The notes beneath the pieces are model-generated. The model saw only the letters and a list, made by a program, of their open reading frames with translations, was not told the DNA's origin and did not search any database. From the NCBI GenBank assembly GCA_050010455.1, contig JBEKLA010000237.1, positions 1 through 7,245 on the forward strand: a stretch of DNA of 7,245 bases. The letters are read 5' to 3'. Shown piece after piece: positions 1-5,298 of the stretch. The DNA is from DATJOQ01 sp050010455 (lineage in GTDB: Bacteria > Desulfobacterota > Binatia > Binatales > Binataceae). The position numbers and the translations under genes were made by a program. The stretch's first letter is position 1. Every line of letters begins with the position of its first letter.

Positions 1-806
1 CGCAGCTTGGCCTCGTGTTCGGCGATGCGGTTGCGCGCATCGCGGCAATAGTCGGGGGAGAGTTCGAGGCCGATATAATCGCGGCCGAAATTGAGCGCCG
101 AGATCGCCGTGGTGCCTGAGCCGACGAAAGGGTCGAGGATCAGCTTCGCCGTCGTCGAGCCGATGATGCGGTCGATGAGGGGGACAGGGAACGGCGCAGG
201 GTGAAGATTGCGCGTCTCCTGCATGAATTCCCAAACGTCGCCCTCGCCGCCGCGCTTCGGGGCCAAACGAAATTTCGGCTTGGCGATGAGGTAGATCACC
301 TCATAGGTCGGCAGAAAATAACCGGGGTTGAAATTGATCCCGCCCTTGCGTCGCCAGATGATAATCTGCCGGACGGGGAAGCCCGTCACGATGTCGGTGC
401 GATCCTGCAAGAGCCCGTTCTGAACGCGCCACTTGTGATTGTAGAAAATCGCGCCGTCCTCGGGGATCAATCGCATCATTTCGCCAAGGCAAGCGCGCTG
501 CCACGCGACATATTCTTCGTGCGGCATGCAGTCGGCGTGATGCGAATATCCGTTCTTGAGCGCCGCGCGCTCCCATTTTCCGCCGCGGCCGTCCTTCATG
601 CCGTTGCCGGTCGAATTCTTGAGGTTATAGGGCGGCGAGGTGACGACGAGATCAACGCATCCATCGGGCATGCGCCGCATGAGGTCGAGCGCGTCGCCGC
701 AAACGATTGTGTTTTTGAAGTCGAGAGGGAATTCGGGTTGGTGAGATGAAGGAAGTGTCTCAGACGAGGACGAAAAACTCGGGCTCGCGAATATCTCCAA
801 TTGCAT
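1..806 (-). CDS. Beta-class site-specific DNA methyltransferase (C-terminus off window)
   Basis: The protein transfers a methyl group from S-adenosylmethionine to an adenine N6 or cytosine N4 in a specific DNA site. Read from the minus strand, the visible 268 residues contain the catalytic motif TSPPYNL at residues 56-62 and the SAM-binding motif DPFVGSGTT at residues 225-233, followed by a stretch ending in GLELSPDYC. Catalytic motif before SAM-binding motif is the order of beta-class enzymes. SPPY alone does not separate adenine-N6 from cytosine-N4 activity. The start at 806 is the first ATG after an in-frame stop, but no convincing Shine-Dalgarno precedes it, and the first 25 or so residues are serine-rich and look non-conserved, so the true start could be a little downstream. 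No restriction enzyme gene is visible beside it, so it may be an orphan (solitary) methylase of the kind common on plasmids and phages. The stop codon lies beyond position 1. Confidence 0.9.
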   Translation of the reverse strand, partial: MQLEIFASPSFSSSSETLPSSHQPEFPLDFKNTIVCGDALDLMRRMPDGCVDLVVTSPPYNLKNSTGNGMKDGRGGKWERAALKNGYSHHADCMPHEEYVAWQRACLGEMMRLIPEDGAIFYNHKWRVQNGLLQDRTDIVTGFPVRQIIIWRRKGGINFNPGYFLPTYEVIYLIAKPKFRLAPKRGGEGDVWEFMQETRNLHPAPFPVPLIDRIIGSTTAKLILDPFVGSGTTAISALNFGRDYIGLELSPDYCRDARNRIAEHEAKL

Positions 807-1010
807 ATGCGAAAGATGATACCACGATCAAGCGATATTGTTGTGCCTATATTGACAACTGCCGGTAATCATGTCGCAAAACAGATATTGTGCGACCAGT
901 CAAGCGGTCGCCTCTTTCAAATGTGCATTTTGGATTTCGCATTTTTCCGGGTCTTTATAAATCGCTTCCTTACCTTAGTCTTTTTCTTTTCATCTATTAA
1001 ATGCGTCTTC
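807..1010. other. AT-rich gap between methylase and initiator-like gene; candidate origin/leader
   Basis: No credible gene lies here. The part from about 940 to 1020 is clearly richer in A+T than the rest of the window, with pyrimidine runs on the plus strand. It directly abuts the tandem repeats that end the neighbouring winged-helix gene. AT-rich DNA next to repeats is the usual layout of an iteron-type origin, but no clear DnaA box was seen. The segment also forms the leader of the methylase gene. Confidence 0.35.
873..896. promoter_or_regulatory. Inverted repeat GTCGCA-N12-TGCGAC upstream of the methylase
   Basis: Two perfect six-base half-sites in inverted orientation are separated by 12 bases and lie 67-90 bases upstream of the methylase start. 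The half-site is the same GTCGCA/TGCGAC word found in the motif clusters inside the MerR-like gene and before the relaxation gene. An operator for the methylase gene is possible. Six-base arms are short, so chance is not excluded. Confidence 0.3.
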
Positions 1011-1457
1011 TTATATAGAGTGACCGGAAGTTTGCGTCCGCTCTAGACCGGACGCTTTCTTCCTCTCTAGACCGGAAGTTTTCTTCCGGTCTGGATTCTT
1101 GGTCGACGATCGGGCCGTGAGATTGAGTTCGTAGATGTTGGTCTTTCCCTGCCCTCTGCGCTTGATGACCAACAGCCCCTGTTCTTCCAAGGCCTTCAGA
1201 TTGGTGCGCACGCTGCGATCCGTGACGCCGAGGTCTTCGGCCAAGCGCTCCTGGCCGGGGAAGCAATAGTCGTTCTGCCATGCGTAGGAGAGAAGCATGG
1301 CGAACGCCATCTTGTCGCCGCTGCTGAGCTTCTTCGATTTGAGGATGAAATTCGGAACTTGGGTGAAGCCCTGCCGGGTCGCCGCGTCGGCTCCCCTCAA
1401 GACGATGTTGCGCTCTTTGAGGATGTCGCCGATGTGCCGATCGGTTGAGAAGTCCAT
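1011..1457 (-). CDS. Winged-helix replication-initiator-like protein (HTH_36 type)
   Basis: A 148-residue protein, probably a DNA-binding replication or control protein of the element. Residues about 30-112 form a winged helix-turn-helix: the segment starting GFTQVPNFILKSKKLSSGDK, then LLSYAWQNDYCFPGQERLA, then the recognition region TDRSVRTNLKALEEQGLL and a wing with KRRGQGKTN. This pattern is common in plasmid and phage helix-turn-helix proteins linked to replication initiation. The C-terminal end (residues 123-146) is three copies of an eight-residue unit, DRKKTSGL, ERKKASGL and ERTQTSGH, encoded by a 24-bp DNA repeat. The ATG at 1457 has no clear Shine-Dalgarno, but a perfect TATAAT ends six bases before it, so the mRNA may be leaderless. 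It lies 74 bp downstream of the MerR-like gene and upstream of the methylase, on the same strand. A purely regulatory role is also possible. Confidence 0.8.
   Translation of the reverse strand: MDFSTDRHIGDILKERNIVLRGADAATRQGFTQVPNFILKSKKLSSGDKMAFAMLLSYAWQNDYCFPGQERLAEDLGVTDRSVRTNLKALEEQGLLVIKRRGQGKTNIYELNLTARSSTKNPDRKKTSGLERKKASGLERTQTSGHSI
1022..1093. repeat. Three tandem 24-bp repeats at the 3' end of the initiator-like gene
   Basis: Units start at 1022, 1046 and 1070. Each begins GACCGGA on the plus strand and the period is exactly 24 bp, so the reading frame is kept. The second and third junctions carry TCTAGACC. Positions 1070-1091 also form a perfect inverted repeat with arms GACCGGAAG and CTTCCGGTC around TTTT. 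Tandem repeats in or beside an initiator gene, next to AT-rich DNA, suggest iterons, but binding is not shown by sequence alone. Confidence 0.85.
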
Positions 1458-1463
1458 GCGCGA

Positions 1464-1488
1464 ATTATACGGCCTCGCGAGCCGTCAA
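1464..1488 (-). promoter_or_regulatory. Putative promoter of the initiator-like gene with internal palindrome
   Basis: On the minus strand, TTGACG (1488-1483) and a consensus TATAAT (1469-1464) are separated by 13 bases, shorter than the usual 16-18. The spacer contains the perfect palindrome CTCGCGAG (1474-1481), which could be an operator. The -10 box ends six bases before the ATG, placing the expected transcription start at or next to the start codon. Confidence 0.4.
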
Positions 1489-1531
1489 GAGCGCCTTATC
1501 CCCTATTCCTGCGTCGGCGACGATCGATCCG

Positions 1532-2185
1532 CTACTGGCCTTCTCCAGCGTGTTGGTCGCCGTCCGCGCGATGATCGGCGTTCGCTCCCCTGCCGAGCAA
1601 TGGCGCGAGCATCGTCTGCAATCCCCTGACAATGTAATTTGTTTCCTTGTCGCGCTCCAGCAGCGCGTCGATCTGCGTATCCTTCACGTCGACCTGGCGA
1701 CGTAAGAATTCGTTCTGCTCGCGCAAGCCGACGTTCTCTCGTTCGAGCACTGCGACCAAGCCCGACGTGTCGGGCTTGGTCGCACTCTGTCGCTCCGGAA
1801 CTATCTCGACGTCCTTGTCGCGGTCGGCCGCGCTCGGGCGCGGCGGGTCGAACATCGCCGATGGCTCGGCATCACGAGCGACAGAGTGCGGCATTTCTTC
1901 TGACGTCGCGCTGTGTCGCACTTCGTCGGTCAATCCATGAAGCTGCGCGAGCTGTTTGATCGCGCGTTCTACGGAAACCGGGTCGACAAAATAGGCGAGG
2001 CCGGTCGCCGTCTCTTCCTTGATGCAATCGAGGCGGCCGGCCGCGCAGTAGCGTTGCAACGTCCTGACATTGCGGGGGAGGCCGGCTTCGTCGAAGAGGC
2101 GCGACACGTCCTCCAGCGTTAGGGGATACTGTGTCGCGGTCGGCCGTGCTTGGTCGGGCGTATCGTGTCGGGGTTCGTCGGGCAT
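1532..2185 (-). CDS. MerR-like HTH protein with C-terminal coiled coil (plasmid regulator/partition-like)
   Basis: From the ATG at 2185 the protein has 217 residues. Residues about 20-60 (YPLTLEDVSRLFDEAGLP, then RTLQRYCAAGRLDC) resemble a MerR-type helix-turn-helix. A charged, low-complexity linker follows (about 90-140), then a likely coiled coil at about 143-185 (VLERENVGLREQNEFLRRQV and onward) and a hydrophobic patch near YIVRGLQTMLAPLL. DNA-binding head plus coiled coil recalls plasmid proteins of the KfrA type and small repressors; that is an analogy of architecture, not a family match. The frame is open further, to an ATG at 2242 and a start at 2329, but conserved-looking sequence begins only after 2185. 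No strong Shine-Dalgarno supports any of these starts. The gene carries several copies of the GTCGC-type DNA motifs and a long inverted repeat, so it may bind its own coding region. Confidence 0.65.
   Translation of the reverse strand: MPDEPRHDTPDQARPTATQYPLTLEDVSRLFDEAGLPRNVRTLQRYCAAGRLDCIKEETATGLAYFVDPVSVERAIKQLAQLHGLTDEVRHSATSEEMPHSVARDAEPSAMFDPPRPSAADRDKDVEIVPERQSATKPDTSGLVAVLERENVGLREQNEFLRRQVDVKDTQIDALLERDKETNYIVRGLQTMLAPLLGRGANADHRADGDQHAGEGQ
1751..1784. repeat. Perfect inverted repeat, 16-bp arms and 2-bp centre, inside the MerR-like gene
   Basis: The left arm TGCGACCAAGCCCGAC is followed by GT and then its exact reverse complement. The outer ends are the TGCGAC/GTCGCA half-site found elsewhere in the window. 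It lies in coding sequence for residues just before the coiled coil. It can be a protein-binding palindrome in DNA or a very stable RNA hairpin in the transcript. The right arm overlaps the motif copy at 1779. Confidence 0.95.
1779..1793 (+). promoter_or_regulatory. GTCGC-type motif, copy 1
   Basis: GTCGCACTCTGTCGC. Member of the family GTCGCNCTNTGTCGC: two GTCGC words ten bases apart from first base to first base. It overlaps the right arm of the long inverted repeat. Confidence 0.5.
1816..1830 (+). repeat. Dispersed 15-mer TGTCGCGGTCGGCCG, copy 1
   Basis: Exact copy inside the MerR-like gene. On the coding strand it is read in the frame that gives Ala-Asp-Arg-Asp. Confidence 0.75.
1878..1892 (-). 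promoter_or_regulatory. GTCGC-type motif, copy 2 (inverted)
   Basis: The minus strand reads GCCGCACTCTGTCGC, which differs from copy 1 at one base. The orientation is opposite to the copies at 1779 and 1905, so the encoded peptide differs while the DNA motif is kept. Confidence 0.5.
1905..1919 (+). promoter_or_regulatory. GTCGC-type motif, copy 3
   Basis: GTCGCGCTGTGTCGC, 12 bases beyond copy 2 and inverted relative to it, so the two could act as one paired site. Confidence 0.5.
2132..2146 (+). repeat. Dispersed 15-mer TGTCGCGGTCGGCCG, copy 2
   Basis: Exact copy 40-54 bases inside the MerR-like gene from its proposed start. It is read in a different frame from copy 1 (Arg-Pro-Thr-Ala-Thr), so protein constraint cannot explain the identity. 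The match extends one base leftward to the copy before the relaxation gene (GTGTCGC...). Confidence 0.75.
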
Positions 2186-2509
2186 TGTCGCCAGTGTAAC
2201 ATCCGCCCGATCGCGAATGGCCTTGTTGTCCCCAGTCGCCATCGGCCGCGCGATTTGACGCGCGGTCGGACCGAAGCCACAACGGCGCTGGCCCCCTGGC
2301 GGACGGTTGTGATCGGGCAAACAAGGCAAGGAATCCGCACGTTATGGGAATCCGTGGTCTATAAGGTCCAAGGGCGCATTGCGCTTCGCCGACCGAAACG
2401 GCGGTGCGCGGGCACGTTCCGTTGGTTGCGCTGCCCAATTCTCTCGACAACTTGCCCGGAAGCGTGCTTCGTTCGCCAACGGCGTAAAGCGCAACAGGGG
2501 GTGGTCAAA
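2186..2509. other. Divergent intergenic region between MerR-like and TonB-like genes
   Basis: About 320 bases with no supported gene. It must hold the promoters of the minus-strand MerR-like gene and the plus-strand secreted-protein gene. On the minus strand TACACT ends seven bases before the ATG at 2185 and could be a -10 box. On the plus strand TATAAG at 2360-2365 could be a -10 box for the gene at 2510. Neither has a good -35 box. If the MerR-like protein starts at the ATG at 2242, the region shrinks to about 270 bases. Confidence 0.4.
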
Positions 2510-3322
2510 ATGAAAGCCACAACTGTGTCCGTAGTCGTTTTGCCAGCTCTACTACTGGTTGGACCGGCGCTCGCCGAACCTTTATATTCACAATTCGGTA
2601 GAAACAACGTCAACGAAGTGACGGCGGCCGAACTGACCCTTCCCGCTCCCGTGCAAGCCTTTCAACTATTCTGCGTAGCCAAAGCTCCCGCCCAGCCCTA
2701 TCGTCTAGCAATCCTCGTCGATCCAACGAACGGTTCCTATAGAGAAATAGACCGTTCAGACCGAGCCGATCCCAGTAATCCGCAGTCTTGGGAAGGGAGA
2801 ATGGAGTCGGTCGGGGTTGGAATGTATTTTCCAATAATAGACGGGATCACAACCATAAGCTATGGCATTGTAAACCTACATATAAATAACGGTCTACGGC
2901 GGCTTGAGCCTGGTACGTGGTTCTATTGGCGAAGCAACATCCCGTACGATTGCATTAGCTACGAAAGAGATGGCGAGCTGACGCCGGACTTGATCAATAA
3001 ACTGAAAACCGCTGCAGCTGCCGATCTTCCGGCCAACAAATATGGCACAACGCCCGCAAGCCGCGCTTATCTCCAAGCGGTCCAGAACCTACTAGTGTCG
3101 CAGTTGGGTGCGGCCGCGGGGAGAGGTAGCCCCACGAATGGGAGGGCTGAACTTATAGTCGGTGGTGACGGTAAGTTGATAAGCGCCTCAGTGGCCGAGA
3201 GCAGCGGAGATCCAGTGCTGGATCAAACGATGACCCGCGCTATCCACTCGATCAAAGCTTGGCCTGTGCCTAGCGATCAACGGGCAAAAAGTATCTCCAT
3301 TGGCTATGGTGGTTATCGTTAG
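2510..3322 (+). CDS. Secreted protein with TonB-C-like C-terminal domain
   Basis: A 270-residue protein starting at the ATG at 2510, preceded by a purine-rich AGGGGGTGG. The frame is open much further upstream, but this start gives a clean Sec signal peptide: Lys2, hydrophobic residues about 5-21, and ALA before a likely cut after Ala22. The central part (23-205) is unrecognised and has two cysteines (55 and 148) that could form a disulphide in the periplasm. Residues about 211-256 look like a TonB/TolA C-terminal domain: AELIVGGDGKLISASVAESS, then a GDPVLDQ segment and the ending IKAWPVP. It has no membrane anchor or proline-rich spacer, so it is not a standard TonB energy transducer; similar domains occur in stand-alone periplasmic proteins. 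It is the only clear plus-strand gene and is lower in G+C than its neighbours, which suggests cargo. Its function is unknown. Confidence 0.75.
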   Translation: MKATTVSVVVLPALLLVGPALAEPLYSQFGRNNVNEVTAAELTLPAPVQAFQLFCVAKAPAQPYRLAILVDPTNGSYREIDRSDRADPSNPQSWEGRMESVGVGMYFPIIDGITTISYGIVNLHINNGLRRLEPGTWFYWRSNIPYDCISYERDGELTPDLINKLKTAAAADLPANKYGTTPASRAYLQAVQNLLVSQLGAAAGRGSPTNGRAELIVGGDGKLISASVAESSGDPVLDQTMTRAIHSIKAWPVPSDQRAKSISIGYGGYR

Positions 3323-3396
3323 ACCGCTTTTGCATAATTCAAGAATTTTGCGGCACGCGAAAACGCGTCGAAAATTGTAAGTTTTGAGACAGGCGA

Positions 3397-3417
3397 TCAC
3401 GCGCGCCGCGCGTGATT
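3397..3417. terminator. Hairpin between convergent genes, possible bidirectional terminator
   Basis: ATCACGCGCG and its reverse complement CGCGCGTGAT are separated by a single C. It lies in the 129-base gap between the stop of the secreted-protein gene (plus) and the stop of the 3452 gene (minus). Only TTT follows on the plus strand and no T run on the minus strand, so termination would be weak or Rho-assisted. Confidence 0.45.
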
Positions 3418-3451
3418 TGACAGAATGCAGCTTATGCGGCTTTGTGTATGC

Positions 3452-4171
3452 TCATTCAAATAAAATGACTCTTTCCAAAACGCCGTAGGCTTCGCTCATG
3501 ATTTTCGGATGTTCCAACTCGACCGTGAAATTGACGTGAGAGCCTATAGCTAAGTCGAACGTTTGAAATGTTCTAAAATTACATGTCCAAAACTCGCGTT
3601 GCATCCATTGTTCAATTGCATCCCGTTCAATTGGAACACCGAGTTCGGGATGTTGCATTGGGCGCGCGTTTGGTCTGGGCGAGAACAGTGTGCCCATCGT
3701 CGATGATAGCGCCCTTGCTTGAGCGATCTTCGAATCCTCGGTATCATCCTTTTTGGGAGCGTCAATTGATCTATGCGCCGTGGTCTTATTTCGAAACACC
3801 ATGAATTTGCAAATGGTTGGGATCGCCGCCGCAAAATCGACGACCGCAGCGAGGACCAAATGCGACTTAGCGAAATAGTAAAATTGACCCAAGCGATTTA
3901 TATAGGCGATTGCTTCGTGGTTTACGCTTGTCGCTGGAACCATGTCACCTCGTGCGAGAGCACCAGAAATCATAATTATATTGTCGTGATGATATTCCAA
4001 ACCTTCCAGCATTTCGATAGCACCGAGCGCGGCTATGAACCCATACTCTTTCAACAGCGGCTTCGGGCGGTTTCGCACGAGCAATGATCGCGCCCGGGCT
4101 GAGAGAGGGAAAATTGTCTCAAGTTCTTTGCCGGCGTTGATATCCGCAAAATTCCAATCGTCGATGCTCAT
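3452..4171 (-). CDS. Hypothetical protein, possible HEPN-type RNase
   Basis: I do not recognise the family. From the ATG at 4171 the protein has 239 residues. This start has GAGG eight bases upstream and is preferred over the in-frame ATG at 4210, which lacks one. The sequence looks soluble and mostly helical. Residues 125-135 read VFRNKTTAHRS, with Arg127 and His133 forming an R-x5-H motif within the R-x4-6-H range of HEPN ribonucleases, and the words around it resemble those in abortive-infection HEPN proteins. Helices flank the motif (about 83-124 and 146-160), as expected for such a fold, but the assignment rests on this motif alone. Its place as a single, lower-GC gene between a transfer module and a maintenance module fits accessory cargo such as a phage-defence or toxin gene. 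No antitoxin-like partner is visible next to it. Confidence 0.65.
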   Translation of the reverse strand: MSIDDWNFADINAGKELETIFPLSARARSLLVRNRPKPLLKEYGFIAALGAIEMLEGLEYHHDNIIMISGALARGDMVPATSVNHEAIAYINRLGQFYYFAKSHLVLAAVVDFAAAIPTICKFMVFRNKTTAHRSIDAPKKDDTEDSKIAQARALSSTMGTLFSPRPNARPMQHPELGVPIERDAIEQWMQREFWTCNFRTFQTFDLAIGSHVNFTVELEHPKIMSEAYGVLERVILFE

Positions 4172-4409
4172 GTCGTTGGCCTCGAAATCCTCACCATAAC
4201 ATAGTGGCATCCGCGCCCGAATTCACTGCCGAGACGGGGTGACAGTATGCGCAACGCGAAAGGCATCCGCTGCCAGTGCAAAATCAAGATGTTTGCAACA
4301 CGCAGTGACGATAAGAATATCAAGCGGCTACCGCGTGCATAAATCTGTTGCGAATGTCTCCCTCCCACCCTTTCCGGAAGATCGGGTTGACTGATGGGGC
4401 CAAGAAGAC

Positions 4410-4429
4410 GAGCCCGCTTGCGCGGGCTC
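4410..4429 (-). terminator. GC-rich hairpin at the end of the primase-like gene
   Basis: GAGCCCGC and GCGGGCTC pair around TTGC. The hairpin begins within the stop codon region of the primase-like gene and is followed on the minus strand by TCTTCTT, an imperfect U tract. It probably closes the transfer-module transcript. Confidence 0.55.
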
Positions 4430-5204
4430 AAAACATTTCCAAATGTTCGCACTTTCGCTCATCCATGAGCGCGGCGAGCTGTTCAAGTTGCAGCGCCGTC
4501 ACGCTCTCGGTGAGAAAGGCGACGACGTTTTCAATGCCGCTCTCGTGCGCCGTGAGCACTTGAAGCGGATCGCGGACAAGGATCAGATCGCCCTCCGCGA
4601 TGCGATGCGCGTTGAAGATCGCGCCGCGCGGATCGAAGCCGTTGGGGAAGATCAGCGAGGGGCTTTCGTCGTTCACTGCGCGCCCACAATAGGCGAGCAA
4701 CGTGCCGGCGCGATCATGGATCGGGATCGCGAACCGGCCGCGCATGATGCCCTTCGGCGCGAAGCCCGCCCCGAAGTGGGCACACGTCTCCGGCGACACG
4801 CCCAACGCCTGCACGGCCTCGTGCGCGGCTTGCAGATAGTCGAGCGGTCTCAATCCCTTCTCTGTCGGGGGCTGGGGGGAATCGCTACGGGAACCGTCGC
4901 CCTTTGGCGTTGACGAACTCGCTCCGTCCTTGCCGGCCAAGAATTCGGCCGCCTCGCGGAGCGAACAGCCGCGGACGTTCGCCGCCATCGTGATTGCGTC
5001 GCCGCCCTTGCCGCATGCGCCGAAGCAATAATAGAGACCCTTGGCCGGCGTGACGACGAACGCCCGATCGCCGCCCGATTTGCAAATGGGACATGGGCCT
5101 CGCAATTGCGGCCCGCTTTTCGTGAGCTTGACGCCGAGCATTTCGGCGGCGCGCTCGATGCTGACGCGCTGCTTCAATTCGCCGAAGTCGATCGCATGGG
5201 ACAT
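4428..5204 (-). CDS. CHC2 zinc-finger primase-like protein with truncated Toprim region
   Basis: A 258-residue protein related to the N-terminal part of DnaG-type primases, which make RNA primers on single-stranded DNA. The start at 5204 has a strong Shine-Dalgarno (AGGAGGA, 5209-5215). Residues 38-68 form the zinc-binding module: CPIC (38-41), then YYCFGACGKGGD with Cys60 and Cys64. Cys replaces the usual His in the first pair, and one residue is inserted in the second. A polar linker (about 92-118) follows. Residues 156-175 (GRFAIPIHDRAGTLLAYCGR) match the segment before the Toprim domain in DnaG. Where DnaG has the catalytic glutamate of EGYMD, this protein has LVRDPLQV (209-216), and it ends before the D-x-D motif. 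Independent primase activity is therefore doubtful; it may bind DNA or partner another primase. It lies 94 bp downstream of the relaxation gene on the same strand. Confidence 0.8.
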   Translation of the reverse strand: MSHAIDFGELKQRVSIERAAEMLGVKLTKSGPQLRGPCPICKSGGDRAFVVTPAKGLYYCFGACGKGGDAITMAANVRGCSLREAAEFLAGKDGASSSTPKGDGSRSDSPQPPTEKGLRPLDYLQAAHEAVQALGVSPETCAHFGAGFAPKGIMRGRFAIPIHDRAGTLLAYCGRAVNDESPSLIFPNGFDPRGAIFNAHRIAEGDLILVRDPLQVLTAHESGIENVVAFLTESVTALQLEQLAALMDERKCEHLEMF

Positions 5205-5208
5205 GCCG

Positions 5209-5215
5209 TCCTCCT
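5209..5215 (-). promoter_or_regulatory. Strong Shine-Dalgarno of the primase-like gene
   Basis: The minus strand reads AGGAGGA four bases before the ATG at 5204. It decides this start over the in-frame ATG at 5273. Confidence 0.85.
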
Positions 5216-5256
5216 CTCGTTGCCTGAGCAAATTGTACGAGGGGGACTGGCTCGAA

Positions 5257-5274
5257 CATGGGGTTATCCCCATG
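5257..5274. repeat. Inverted repeat CATGGGG-TTAT-CCCCATG before the primase-like gene
   Basis: Perfect seven-base arms with a four-base loop in the 94-bp gap between the relaxation and primase-like genes. A TACAAT on the minus strand at 5237-5232 lies about 20 bases downstream and could be a -10 box, which would put the palindrome at the -35 region as an operator. No good -35 hexamer is present. Confidence 0.5.
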
Positions 5275-5298
5275 CGGCGACGCTACGCGATCGACCCG

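Noticed and set aside
201..749. A 182-codon plus-strand open frame
   Set aside because: It lies opposite the methylase, whose conserved motifs are on the minus strand.
801..1046. An 81-codon plus-strand open frame with a hydrophobic middle
   Set aside because: It runs through AT-rich DNA and into the tandem repeats, has no ribosome site, and its hydrophobicity follows from pyrimidine-rich runs.
1022..1093. CRISPR array
   Set aside because: The 24-bp units are directly adjacent with no spacers and are in coding sequence.
1532..2185. Classical metal- or drug-sensing MerR regulator
   Set aside because: The helix-turn-helix is MerR-like, but no C-terminal ligand-binding cysteines or effector domain are seen; the C-terminal part is a linker and coiled coil.
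1872..2450. A 192-codon minus-strand frame overlapping the MerR-like gene
   Set aside because: It is Arg/Pro-rich and without motifs, typical of a shadow frame in GC-rich DNA; the neighbouring frame has the helix-turn-helix and coiled coil.
2150..2509. N-terminal extension of the TonB-like protein to position 2150
   Set aside because: The extension is Arg-rich, overlaps the MerR-like gene, and would bury the signal peptide that begins at 2510.
4168..4452. A 94-codon minus-strand frame in the gap before the hypothetical gene
   Set aside because: It overlaps the terminator hairpin and the primase-like stop and shows no ribosome site or conserved-looking sequence.
4443..4913. A 156-codon plus-strand frame
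   Set aside because: It lies antisense to the primase-like gene and has no recognisable motif.
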